In this document: piece by piece, positions 1-8,931 of the stretch
How positions within the stretch are numbered: position 1 is the first letter of the stretch
How the letters are laid out: every line of letters begins with the position of its first letter
Assembly (NCBI GenBank): GCA_964393615.1
Contig: CAYMUR010000061.1
Span: forward strand, 1 to 32,474
Origin: CAYMUR01 sp964393615
Lineage (GTDB): Bacteria; Planctomycetota; Planctomycetia; Pirellulales; Pirellulaceae
Reading direction: 5' to 3'
DNA: 32,474 bases
Position numbers and translations under genes: made by a program
Notes under the pieces: model-generated
Database searches by the model: none
What the model saw: the letters and a program-made list of their open reading frames with translations, nothing else
What the model was told of the DNA's origin: nothing

Positions 1-451
<451 letters not shown>

Positions 452-1045
452 ATGCCAATCGAGAAAGAGATCCCCATGGTTAAGGCCTCCCATCACGAAC
501 CTGATGAAGTCGATCAGCTGATGCTGAACGCACAACTGCGAGATGACCTCGAACCGTTTATCGACGAGTCACTCGACCTCGTACGAATGCGACAAATGCC
601 AACTGCGTCGGAAAACGAGTTTCTCGCTTCCATGCTCGCCTGGGAACGGGCACCGGTACTGCCTATTTCCCAGTGGTTCACTCCCGAATTACAATTACCG
701 TCACCGGAAACCCTCGATGACAAAACTCTCTACGAAGTGCTCTGGAATGCCATTCACCAATTACATGAAAAACGAATTGTGCTGGACTTTACAGAACACC
801 TGCCTGACCGACAACTCTATCGCCTGATCTACCGTGACATCCTCCCGTCACCTGAGAAAAAAATTGATCAGCCACGTAACTACCTGCACTGGGACTGTCT
901 TGATGCAGCCAACAACACCGAGGACTGGCTGCGGTACTATGCGTCCGAAGAAGAACGCGAACAATGGTACCGAGAATCCGATCGAGAATTGCCTCCTGTT
1001 CAAGCCAGACCGTTCCCACGACGGATGCCACGTCATTCCTTCTAA
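452..1045 (+). CDS. Conserved hypothetical protein, planctomycete type
   Basis: This encodes about 197 residues with no signal peptide or membrane segment, so it is probably cytoplasmic. It is rich in acidic and aromatic residues. The core pattern (YEVLWNAIHQLHEKRIVLDF, then HLPDRQLYRLIYRDILPS, then NYLHWDC) resembles a short conserved family of unknown function that I associate with planctomycetes. That assignment is from memory of the family, not from a search. The C-terminus is basic and proline-rich (RPFPRRMPRHSF). The start is uncertain: ATG 452 was chosen, ATG 476 has a better GAGAAAGAG-like ribosome site, and TTG 407 is also in frame. It stands alone and converges on the next gene. No function can be assigned. 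Confidence 0.8.
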   Translation: MPIEKEIPMVKASHHEPDEVDQLMLNAQLRDDLEPFIDESLDLVRMRQMPTASENEFLASMLAWERAPVLPISQWFTPELQLPSPETLDDKTLYEVLWNAIHQLHEKRIVLDFTEHLPDRQLYRLIYRDILPSPEKKIDQPRNYLHWDCLDAANNTEDWLRYYASEEEREQWYRESDRELPPVQARPFPRRMPRHSF

Positions 1046-1120
1046 AATGTTTTGTCTCTGTGGAGGGAACACCCGTTGCCAAAACGAAAGCTCGATTCGT
1101 TCTGGACAGTGGCAGAACAC

Positions 1121-1861
1121 TTACTCACCTGTAGAGCCACTCAGTCCAAGCTTGGCCAGCCAACGTCGGTCTGTCTCCGAATGCTCATGACTGATATTGA
1201 CAACTGCTTGTTGACGCTCCGATTCAAACGTGCTGATTCTAGTTTCCAATTCAATCTGCTCCCGGGCAATCCTGGCACGTTCAACAGATATTTCAATTTC
1301 TGCTTGGCGTAATTTGTCGCGCCATTCTTGCTGAATCCTTTTCAGACTCTCACGTTCTTGTTGAATGCATGCATCCTGATCGAATAACGCTGCAATGGCC
1401 GTTTTTCCGTCAGCAACCTCATGCGTTGGCAAATCACAAGATTGTTGTTCGATTTTTTGTTTGAGTTCAGCAATCTGAAGGTCCTTATCTGCCACGATTC
1501 TATCTGTAACTCGGGTGATTTGTTCGACCTTGTATTTCTCTTCACCCTGCGTGTCGTCCTCCAGGTCGACTCCTTCTAAGTGTGCCAGTAACTGTCGTTT
1601 TTGGGACTCCCAATCAAATCCACCGGCAAGATCGCAGGACTTGCTGGTGCGCGTCACTGAGTTGGCATTGGCAATCTGGTTTCGAAACTCCTCGTTTTCA
1701 CGCTTCATCACCCGTAAATCTTCCATCAACAGCTCATAACGCCGCTGCAAATCACTATCACATTGAGAATCTAGTGATCTGGACTGACTTTTTTCTAAAA
1801 GCTGTGTCGGATCTTGTTCAAATTGTCTGTTACAGTCACCGTCAGTGTTTTCCTGTTGCAT
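1121..1861 (-). CDS. Coiled-coil hypothetical protein
   Basis: About 246 residues, soluble and strongly charged. The N-terminal third (LQRRYELLMEDLRVMKREN) and the C-terminal half (ERESLKRIQQEWRDKLRQAE, then EISVERARIAREQIELE) have heptad-like hydrophobic spacing typical of two coiled-coil segments. Between them is a less helical acidic stretch (EGVDLEDDTQGEEKY). The protein ends in a short RWLAKLGLSG motif. ATG 1861 was chosen; GTG 1864 directly upstream is equally possible, with GGGAG six bases before it. The layout recalls a planctomycete family of unknown function. A scaffold or structural role is only a guess. It converges with the gene ending at 1045, 75 bases away. Confidence 0.8.
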   Translation of the reverse strand: MQQENTDGDCNRQFEQDPTQLLEKSQSRSLDSQCDSDLQRRYELLMEDLRVMKRENEEFRNQIANANSVTRTSKSCDLAGGFDWESQKRQLLAHLEGVDLEDDTQGEEKYKVEQITRVTDRIVADKDLQIAELKQKIEQQSCDLPTHEVADGKTAIAALFDQDACIQQERESLKRIQQEWRDKLRQAEIEISVERARIAREQIELETRISTFESERQQAVVNISHEHSETDRRWLAKLGLSGSTGE

Positions 1862-2264
1862 CACTTACTGCTCCCACTCGAATATTCTTGCGGCAAATTC
1901 AGTGGCTAGGACTGTATGGAAACAAGCCACAAATCCCGTCCTGCGCATAACCGTCTATCATTCTATAGGTCAGCCTGTGCAGGAGGTCAAATAGGTCAGG
2001 ACAAAATTGGCAATTATGCGGAAGATATCGCGTGATAAAAAACCAATTCGATTCGCAGCCTGTCAGATAACAAGTTAGACGGCACAATCATTCCGGCAAA
2101 TCATATCGTCACCCTATGCCCTGACCGGAAGATGCATGAAGTCAAATGTCTTGTCCTTCCGCCACGAACTGATCTCCGAACTCGACACGCGACAAAATGG
2201 ACAACCCGTGACAAGTCCGCTATGTGCCAGATAGCTATGTGCCAGATAGCTATGTGCCAGATAG
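1862..2264. other. Intergenic region with tandem repeat at its right end
   Basis: This region lies upstream of the coiled-coil gene and downstream of floA, both on the minus strand. It contains three copies of a 15-bp tandem repeat at 2221-2265, described separately. I see no RNA gene and no hairpin-plus-T-run terminator. A plus-strand open frame over this stretch is rejected. Confidence 0.5.
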
Positions 2265-2280
2265 CTATGCGTCAGATACA
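2221..2280. repeat. 15-bp tandem repeat, 4 units, overlapping the floA stop
   Basis: Units 2221-2235, 2236-2250 and 2251-2265 are identical (TATGTGCCAGATAGC). The unit at 2266-2280 is a degenerate copy (TATGCGTCAGATACA) that encodes the last floA codons. On the minus strand each identical unit reads CTA TCT GGC ACA TAG in the floA frame, so every copy carries an in-frame stop. Confidence 0.95.
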
Positions 2281-3272
2281 GGCCTGGCTCCGTGGAGATT
2301 TCCTTTCAAAAATGCTTCTGCCATCGCTTCGGGGACTTCCGCTTCGGCCAAGACCAGTTGAGCACGATTCTCCGCGACCTTGGCTTTCATCTCTTGTTCC
2401 TGGGCGATCGCTTCGGCTCGACGCCGTTCGGCCATCGCGCGAGCTCGGCGCGTGTCAGCTTCAGCCTGATCCACCTGGAGCCTTGCCCCAATATTTTCCC
2501 CCACGTCGATGTCAGCAATATCGATCGAGACAATCTCAAAAGCCGTTTGGGCATCCAGTCCACGTGCCAGAACTGCCTTAGAAATCATGTCAGGATTCTC
2601 CAACACCGTCAGGTGAGAATCAGAAGAACCAATCGACGAAATAATACTTTCACCGACTCGAGCAATAATTGTTTCCTCCGTAGCACCACCAATCAATTGG
2701 GACAAATTGGTTCGAACTGTGACCCGAGCACGAATACGCAACTCGACGCCATTTTTGGCGATTGCACTGAGCGTGCTTTTACCACTGCGTTGCAAATCGG
2801 GACAGTCAATCACTTTGGGATACACACTCGTCTGTACGGCATCTACGACATCACGACCGGCCAGGTCGATCGCTGCAGCACGGTCAAAATCGAGATCAAT
2901 ACCAGCGCCTCGGGCGGCAATGATGGCCTTAATAACTGCTATCACATTTCCCCCGGCCAAATAATGCGCTTCTAGCCGTAACGTACTGATGCCGGTCTGA
3001 CGATTGATATCTAGTCCCGCCTGCACCGCCTTTACCTTGGATTTGACAATCAGCCCCGGGGTAACTTGCCGAAAGCCCATGCCGATCAGTCCCCATATGG
3101 TCACATCCGCCCCCGCGAAGTATGCCTGAACAAATAAGTTGCCGTATACCATGAATACAATTCCGGAAATCAAAAGTCCCACACCGAGGCAAACGGCGAT
3201 GATGATTAACCACATGGACCAACCTGCCACTTGGGAAAATGGGAGGAGCATATCAGCAATGGACATGATCAT
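2265..3272 (-). CDS. floA: Flotillin-like protein FloA
   Basis: About 335 residues, matching the roughly 330 usual for FloA (UPF0365, YqfA-like). These proteins form detergent-resistant membrane microdomain scaffolds. After a short head, one hydrophobic segment (about 21-43) anchors it. The conserved block YFAGADVTIWGLIGMGFRQV (51-70) and the PGLIVKSKVKAVQAGL, EAHYLAGGNV and IDLDFDRAAAIDLAGRDVVD motifs are diagnostic. The C-terminal part is a Glu/Ala-rich helical repeat region (QAEADTRRARAMAERRRAEA). Family knowledge: an NfeD-type membrane protease is often encoded next to it; none is visible here. ATG 3272 was chosen because it gives family length; ATG 3266 is possible, and an open frame continues upstream to 3353. 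The stop lies in a tandem repeat. Confidence 0.95.
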   Translation of the reverse strand: MIMSIADMLLPFSQVAGWSMWLIIIAVCLGVGLLISGIVFMVYGNLFVQAYFAGADVTIWGLIGMGFRQVTPGLIVKSKVKAVQAGLDINRQTGISTLRLEAHYLAGGNVIAVIKAIIAARGAGIDLDFDRAAAIDLAGRDVVDAVQTSVYPKVIDCPDLQRSGKSTLSAIAKNGVELRIRARVTVRTNLSQLIGGATEETIIARVGESIISSIGSSDSHLTVLENPDMISKAVLARGLDAQTAFEIVSIDIADIDVGENIGARLQVDQAEADTRRARAMAERRRAEAIAQEQEMKAKVAENRAQLVLAEAEVPEAMAEAFLKGNLHGARPVSDA

Positions 3273-3656
3273 GACAAAAGTCCCGTAAAACAATGCTTCG
3301 AAACAACGACCAAAGAAAACTGCGAACCAGTCGACAGGACGCAATCCATCCACTACGACATCATAACGAATTTGTCACTGTTACAACAGAAGAGCCACAT
3401 ACCAACTTGGTTATCTTGGCGAAAAATCCATCCGGGCCACACATTGCATGCGCATTTCTCACCAATCCAAAATTTTGTTTTTTAGCCGCTGCGGCTCGTT
3501 CCAGGTAAGAATGGTGACTCGACCTGGTCAATTCCGATGGTCGCCACGATCCGTTCAGACGAATAGCATTACCACGATGACCTGCATGTCATTATCCCAC
3601 AGTAAATTGTCGCTAAATTTGCAGAACCGCACGACAAACGGCCAATTTGACCTAAT
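3273..3656. other. Intergenic region, no gene seen
   Basis: This region lies between the start of floA and the end of the large secreted protein, both on the minus strand. It must hold the floA promoter, which I cannot locate with confidence. A small GC-rich hairpin (AGCCG-CTG-CGGCT, 3484-3496) has T residues on the wrong side to be a terminator for either strand. An in-frame open extension of floA covers 3273-3353 and is probably untranslated. Confidence 0.4.
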
Positions 3657-6290
3657 TTAACGCTCAACAACAATGGGATAATTCAACATCCGGTCCCCGC
3701 CAATCTCTTCGACTCGAAGCCAAATCGTTTTTCCCAAAAGGTGTGTACCCTGCGGAAGAATATAGGTTTGTGACTTTTTTTCCCGATCCAAATTGAGGAT
3801 GTAACGACGCTGTCGGCGACGTTCAGAAACAAACAGCATACAGTCAAAATTGACAACCGTGTCACCGTGATTGGTCATTTGTTGGTAAACGATCAAGTTT
3901 CCCTCGTCATCCATTCTTGTAGTCGCTTCGAGTGATATATCTCCTAAACCAAGATCCAGGTATCGATAGAGGCTGAATTGATAGATTTGGTCAGCAGAGA
4001 TTTGAAAATCGACGCGAACGGGGTGACTACCACTATGGGCACCTGGTTTGACACGGAGCTCTAACGGTTCACTACGGCCAGCACCTTCGGCCATTTTAAA
4101 ATGAAAATTTTTCAGGTTCGTATCCCAGGCGACTGGGGTTTGTACCGTCATACGCCCGGTAACCCCTTGTGGAAAACTATTCACCATTTGACAAAGACCG
4201 GGTTGCGAACGGTTAAATATACTGACCAGATTCTTACGATCGAAGGCAAAACCAAGTCGCCAACAGGTGACCGAGAGATTCACACCGGTGAGGAAAACCG
4301 GCTGAGGACCAACCGAAATGATTTGCCGGTTCCCATTCTCTTCCGGTGAAACAGATTGTCCCCAGATATTCATCAGCTGCACATTCTTTCCAAAAAACAT
4401 CGTCTCAATGGTAGGGTTGTCATTCCACAATACCACCATTGCCTGGTCACCTTTTTGAAAAACGTGGTTGTGACTTTCTCCTGGTAACTTCAGGTCTCCC
4501 AAGTACCTTGTGCCGGAAAGCAAACGCGACGTGGTGCGCCATGGTAGAAAAAGATCGTTGGGCGTACCATTCTCCTGCATCAGGCCACGTTGTGAGTCAA
4601 AGGGATGCGACACAAAAACTGCCTCTGCTGCGTTGACCTTAGCCGTCACCATCCGCTTTACCAAATCCCCAGATCGGATCTTGGGATTGTACAAATCGCT
4701 CGGTAGGGGTTCCATCACAATCCAACGTCGCACAGAAGAAACTCGTGTCTGGTTCAAATAATCGTTCCATTCGTTTGATGTTAATGGAGGAGTGGAGGTC
4801 AATGCAATGAAATCCCACGGAGGGTTCGACACGGCTGGTGGTTCACCGATCCAATTCCAGCCAAGACCTAAATGCGTTTCCTGACCAAACCGTTCAAGCT
4901 CCTTGCGTACGGCAGTCAGTTTCTCCTGTAGATGAGGATGGCCGACAAAACTGACATCTTTATCTCGGCCAAGTTGCCACCAGCGAATATGCGCCGATAA
5001 ATGATTACACACTGGATTGAGATGTTTTTTCCAGAGGCTATCGTTTTCAAACACTTGGGCAACCTGGAACGGACTTGGTTCGCCAAACAATGGCAGGACA
5101 GCTGCTGGTGGTTGGTCTAACATACCGACCAGCTCCACACCGTTTTCCTTCAGTCTTTGAGCAAGCGACAAAAGTTTGTCCGGTTGCTCCGTTTCCTGTC
5201 CACTAAACCAAACAGGATATTTGACCCAACTGACACCAGCCTGCCGCACCAGATCGATAAGCTGCTCCATTGCGATCCGTTGGTCCCCTGCAGACAAGGT
5301 CCAACCGAACTCACCACCTGGCTCAACGGCCGGTAAAGGGCCCATCACGGCCAATGACACTTCGGTCTGGCAAATACTTGCCTGCACTCCTAACAAAGTG
5401 ACACGAATTCGGTAAAAACCAACTCCTGGCACCGGCGGTTTCCATCCGGCAACACCTGTATGAAAACGTTTCATCTCCGTTTTATTGGAGGACAACTTAA
5501 ACGGCATTTTCAAGTCCGTCGCTGCTGAAAACGGTTCACCCTCGATCTGTTTTTCTGCCGTGGCTAGTCGCCTGCCCTGAATATCGAACAGCTCAAATTT
5601 AATCTGCAATTTGCTATCTGTCATGCCAGACACATGACAATCGGCAGTGATATCATGTCCTGCATCATATAAATGGTTAGGACAATCCATTTTCAACGTC
5701 ATCCGCGGTAAGCGGCCGAGCCACAAATCGTCAAAAGAGGCTGTGCCTGTCAGGTCAGGATTCAGTCCTGGCTGAGGCTCCAGATGAATTTCGATGATGG
5801 CGTACTGAACGGATTCATCGTTTACGCTGATAGAATCACTGTGAAATAATTCCCACTGGCTATGATTCAGGAAATCCGTACTATGATTGTGAAGCATTTT
5901 GTCATCGGCGTCATAGAAAACAACTCGGCAATAAGCGACATCGTTTTGCAAGTTTTCGGTACGAACAAATCCACCAAGCACATAACTGAAATGCGAACTG
6001 ACTTTAATTTTTGGACTATAAACGACCGCCGCTCCTCCATCCAATTGAATGTGCAGGCAACGGTTTCCAACAGCAGCATTGTCAGATTCGATTTCAATTC
6101 GTAGAAATGCTGGATGGCTGCGATCTCGCAAACGGGTCCAGTCGTCAGGCCAACGGTCAAAATTGATGTCTGACTCCAACTCAAAACCACAGCGAAACAT
6201 ATCAACGCAATCCAGCGGAGGCTGAGATCCGAGAGCCTGTGTGGCCAAAATACTTAGTGAGATAACGGAAAACATTTGAGACGTGATCAT
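3657..6290 (-). CDS. Large secreted protein with carbohydrate-binding-like and TIM-barrel-like regions
   Basis: 877 residues. An N-terminal signal peptide (about 1-22, ending ATQALGSQ) predicts export. Residues about 30-195 look like a jelly-roll carbohydrate-binding domain (GFELESDINFDRWPDDW, then SFDDLWLGRLPRM). Residues 200-320 look like a second beta-sandwich. Residues about 325-590 look like a (beta/alpha)8 barrel of the clan GH-A kind (AGVSWVKYPVWFSG, ELVGMLDQPP, IRWWQLGRDKD at 437-445, LGLGWNWIG). Beta-rich domains follow to the C-terminus. The barrel lacks a clear NE or NEP acid/base signature; the equivalent strand reads WWQLGRDKD. It may be an unusual glycoside hydrolase or a non-catalytic relative. 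The function is inferred from fold patterns only. It is not obviously in an operon. Confidence 0.85.
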   Translation of the reverse strand: MITSQMFSVISLSILATQALGSQPPLDCVDMFRCGFELESDINFDRWPDDWTRLRDRSHPAFLRIEIESDNAAVGNRCLHIQLDGGAAVVYSPKIKVSSHFSYVLGGFVRTENLQNDVAYCRVVFYDADDKMLHNHSTDFLNHSQWELFHSDSISVNDESVQYAIIEIHLEPQPGLNPDLTGTASFDDLWLGRLPRMTLKMDCPNHLYDAGHDITADCHVSGMTDSKLQIKFELFDIQGRRLATAEKQIEGEPFSAATDLKMPFKLSSNKTEMKRFHTGVAGWKPPVPGVGFYRIRVTLLGVQASICQTEVSLAVMGPLPAVEPGGEFGWTLSAGDQRIAMEQLIDLVRQAGVSWVKYPVWFSGQETEQPDKLLSLAQRLKENGVELVGMLDQPPAAVLPLFGEPSPFQVAQVFENDSLWKKHLNPVCNHLSAHIRWWQLGRDKDVSFVGHPHLQEKLTAVRKELERFGQETHLGLGWNWIGEPPAVSNPPWDFIALTSTPPLTSNEWNDYLNQTRVSSVRRWIVMEPLPSDLYNPKIRSGDLVKRMVTAKVNAAEAVFVSHPFDSQRGLMQENGTPNDLFLPWRTTSRLLSGTRYLGDLKLPGESHNHVFQKGDQAMVVLWNDNPTIETMFFGKNVQLMNIWGQSVSPEENGNRQIISVGPQPVFLTGVNLSVTCWRLGFAFDRKNLVSIFNRSQPGLCQMVNSFPQGVTGRMTVQTPVAWDTNLKNFHFKMAEGAGRSEPLELRVKPGAHSGSHPVRVDFQISADQIYQFSLYRYLDLGLGDISLEATTRMDDEGNLIVYQQMTNHGDTVVNFDCMLFVSERRRQRRYILNLDREKKSQTYILPQGTHLLGKTIWLRVEEIGGDRMLNYPIVVER

Positions 6291-6580
6291 GGCAGGTTAA
6301 AATCCCAACTGACCAATGCCAGTTGTTCAAAGATGTGATTCGAACGAAGGACAGTTCCTTTGCGGTGCGCCGCGAATATTTTCCGACCCTAACAACTACC
6401 TGGCAATCGGCCAGAGATCGTTTTCTGACCAGTCAGCACAAAAAATAATCAACGGCCAATTCCATCAACACAGCTTAACGCAGCGCCAATGTTCCGCTAA
6501 AATTTAGCTTTATCCAGCAGCCAAAATCGAATGATCAAGCTGGACTTCATTTTTTTCCCGATAATCGTTACGACCGTCAC

Positions 6581-7363
6581 ATGCCTGCACTCAAAATCGG
6601 AATTCAGCTAACAAGCCTGCGGCTACCTTTCAAGCAGGCCTTACAAGTTGCCCAACGCCTGGGAGCGCACGCCGTCGAAATCGACGCCCGAAAAATGTTG
6701 CGACCGGCCGATCTGGGACAAACCGGAATTCGGCAACTACGAAAACTGTTAGCAGATCATAATCTGCGTGTATCAGCCCTCGGTTTTCCTACACGGCACG
6801 GATACCACGTTGAAGAGAATCTAACAGCTCGAGTCGAAGCAACCAAACAAGCCATGACTTTTGCCTATGCGTTAGGAGCTCCGGTCGTCGTCAATCAAAT
6901 CGGCCGTGTCCCAACAGATACCGACAGTTCAGAATGGAAACTTTTGGTGGACATCCTGACAGAGCTGGGTAAACATGGCGAACATACAGGTGCCGTTTTA
7001 GCCGCCGAAACGGGAACCGAAAGTGGTGAGGACTTGGCGCGTTTGTTAGCAGCACTGCCAACAGGAACGATCGGAATCAATCTCGACCCAGGAAATTTAA
7101 TCGTGAACGGTTTTTCGCCACTGGATGCGGTTGATGCATTGGGAAATGCCATTCTGCACGTCCATGCCAAAGATGGTGTGCGAGATTTGGCACAAGGGCG
7201 TGGTTTGGAAGTTCCCCTGGGACGCGGAACGGCTGATTGGCCGGCTTTGATTGGTGCATTGGGGAACCACGAATACCGCGGTGACTTTACCATCGAACGT
7301 ACAACGCCTGAACATCCAGTGAACGAAGTACAACAAGCAATGCAATTTTTAAAAAATATGTAG
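6581..7363 (+). CDS. Sugar phosphate isomerase/epimerase family protein (xylose isomerase-like TIM barrel)
   Basis: 260 residues, cytoplasmic. The sequence follows the AP-endonuclease-2 / xylose-isomerase-like barrel: KIGIQLTSLRLPF at strand 1, HAVEIDAR at strand 2, VVNQIGRVP in mid-barrel, LAAETGTESG with a metal-ligand Glu, INLDPGNLIVNG with an Asp, HVHAKDG with His and Asp, and FTIERT with the last Glu near the C-terminus. These are the usual divalent-metal ligands of the family. The substrate cannot be read from sequence; members act on keto-sugars, inositol derivatives or hydroxypyruvate. ATG 6581 is the natural start, with no strong ribosome site ahead. It stands alone on the plus strand and converges with the next gene. 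Confidence 0.9.
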   Translation: MPALKIGIQLTSLRLPFKQALQVAQRLGAHAVEIDARKMLRPADLGQTGIRQLRKLLADHNLRVSALGFPTRHGYHVEENLTARVEATKQAMTFAYALGAPVVVNQIGRVPTDTDSSEWKLLVDILTELGKHGEHTGAVLAAETGTESGEDLARLLAALPTGTIGINLDPGNLIVNGFSPLDAVDALGNAILHVHAKDGVRDLAQGRGLEVPLGRGTADWPALIGALGNHEYRGDFTIERTTPEHPVNEVQQAMQFLKNM

Positions 7364-7497
7364 TACGATGTTTGTACCTGGGACACCTGGCTCTTCTCGG
7401 CACTCACTGTACGACAGGCTGTGTCAGTCAGCGCTTTCGAGAGCGACACTTTGAGCAAACCATGACGTCTTAAAAAGAAACGAGTGCCAGGTTCACT

Positions 7498-8484
7498 TCA
7501 ACGTACCGTACTGGGTTGAGCGGCAAACATGCCTGCCTGACCACCTTCGTAGATGCTGCATTCTACCCAAACAGGCATATGATCGGAGATCTCTAAAGCC
7601 TCGGGTAACGACAAGTTAAACTCTCGCATGAAGTCCATCACACCACCTCGACCCATGAATTCTGTTGTGGCACGACGACTAAAAAAGATATTGTCGTACG
7701 ATTTGTTTTTCCGCGTATTCGTTTCTTGTCCTGAGATGATCCAGCTTACATCAGCAACATTCGCGAGTTGTCCAATCTGACGATAGTTAACACTGAAATC
7801 TCCTAGTAATATCAAGTCATCCTCACCACTTCCATCTTGGGCCACGGCGTAATAGACGTCATCCATCGTATCCATTTCTTTTGCCGTTTCGTCAGAGTCG
7901 GTGTGGACATTGATCAACTTAAACGTAAACGATTCGGAGGAAGGCGGTCCGCGAACGCGAAACTGCGCCACGAGGGGTTCGCGATGCAGGGCATCGTCAC
8001 GGTCATAGATCGTATAAACAGCCGTTCGATCCACTTCGACTGTCTGCTGATCAAATACGAATGCATATTGTTCTTTACTACTTGACCTCCCCAAACGTTC
8101 CCCTATGACGTAATCGTACCGTCGTCCGGTACTATTAATTAGGTCGACAAACCGCGACATGTGGTCAGGACTTTTCGTTCGAATCTCCTGAATCGCTACC
8201 ACATCGAAGCGTCGAATGATATTGGCGAGATACTCCATGACATGTGGCTTGGCAGATTTTCGGTCACCAAAAGCCTGTATATTAAAGGTTGCAATCCGAA
8301 CCGTCTCACCCGTCTGTGCCGCAGGAATGGACGTGGAAATTTGTGTTACCTGGCCAGAATCTTCGACCTGTTTTTGTCGACGATGAAGGCGAACCTGGTC
8401 CAGACCGACAAATTCAAACTGGTCGAAAACATACCAGCCACTACACAACAGGGCGACCAGCAAAACGAGAAGCTTTTTAGGCAT
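7498..8484 (-). CDS. Exported endonuclease/exonuclease/phosphatase (DNase I-like) family protein
   Basis: 328 residues. The N-terminus (MPKKLLVLLVALLCSGWYVF) is a signal peptide or membrane anchor, so the domain should face the periplasm. The DNase I-like core follows: RIATFNIQAFG (Asn68), VVAIQEIR (metal ligand Glu100), INVHT (His194), ILLGDFS (Asp229), SYDNIFFS (Asp264) and ISDHMPVW (Asp301-His302). The family cleaves phosphodiesters or phosphomonoesters using Mg. One oddity: the usual Asn two residues after Asp229 is Ser231. Activity may be altered, although Ser could still hydrogen-bond phosphate. The substrate (nucleic acid, lipid or sugar phosphate) is unknown. It is transcribed towards the isomerase gene, 134 bases from its end. 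Confidence 0.92.
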   Translation of the reverse strand: MPKKLLVLLVALLCSGWYVFDQFEFVGLDQVRLHRRQKQVEDSGQVTQISTSIPAAQTGETVRIATFNIQAFGDRKSAKPHVMEYLANIIRRFDVVAIQEIRTKSPDHMSRFVDLINSTGRRYDYVIGERLGRSSSKEQYAFVFDQQTVEVDRTAVYTIYDRDDALHREPLVAQFRVRGPPSSESFTFKLINVHTDSDETAKEMDTMDDVYYAVAQDGSGEDDLILLGDFSVNYRQIGQLANVADVSWIISGQETNTRKNKSYDNIFFSRRATTEFMGRGGVMDFMREFNLSLPEALEISDHMPVWVECSIYEGGQAGMFAAQPSTVR

Positions 8485-8931
8485 TTTGCCTCTCCTTGGG
8501 TAACCAGATCGAATGGCACGCCATGGACTGGCGAAGCCTGTCTACTGGAATTGCTCGTACCAATGTGGCTTGTTGAAAATGTTTTTTAGTCGAGTCCAAT
8601 ACGGGGCGAGCGGTCGTCAATCGAGACAAACAAACACTACACCCAATTCGCTAACCGAGTCAGCTCGATTGGAAGTGAAAAAGTAGTCGAACCAAAGGAA
8701 TAGAGGCTAGGGCAGTTTTCCCCAAACGATGCGGTGGTAGGCCCTGCGTACTGGCACTGAATTTCATGCATCACCTGGTCCGATTCTTGTCCCCTGCCCA
8801 TCCTGGTTTGATTTTCATCAAAAAAGGAGAAAACACGATGGACGTCCGCAACGACCACGGATTAGAGCAACACGATGCGTGCAGAGCTAGCAACAAGCAC
8901 ACAACGGCACCGAGTCGCCAGATCCGTTTCA
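8485..8931. other. Intergenic region, no gene seen
   Basis: This region lies between two minus-strand genes. It contains an 8-bp inverted repeat (CAATCGAG at 8618-8625 and CTCGATTG at 8664-8671, 38-base spacer), which could be chance or a binding site. I found no credible promoter, terminator or coding frame. Confidence 0.4.

Noticed and set aside
2132..2581. Plus-strand open frame containing AMCQI repeats
   Set aside because: It is produced by the 15-bp repeat and runs antisense into floA, which is certain.
7385..7492. ACCTGGC/GCCAGGT inverted repeat between two convergent genes
   Set aside because: Arms are 94 bases apart and only 7 bp long; not a credible terminator.
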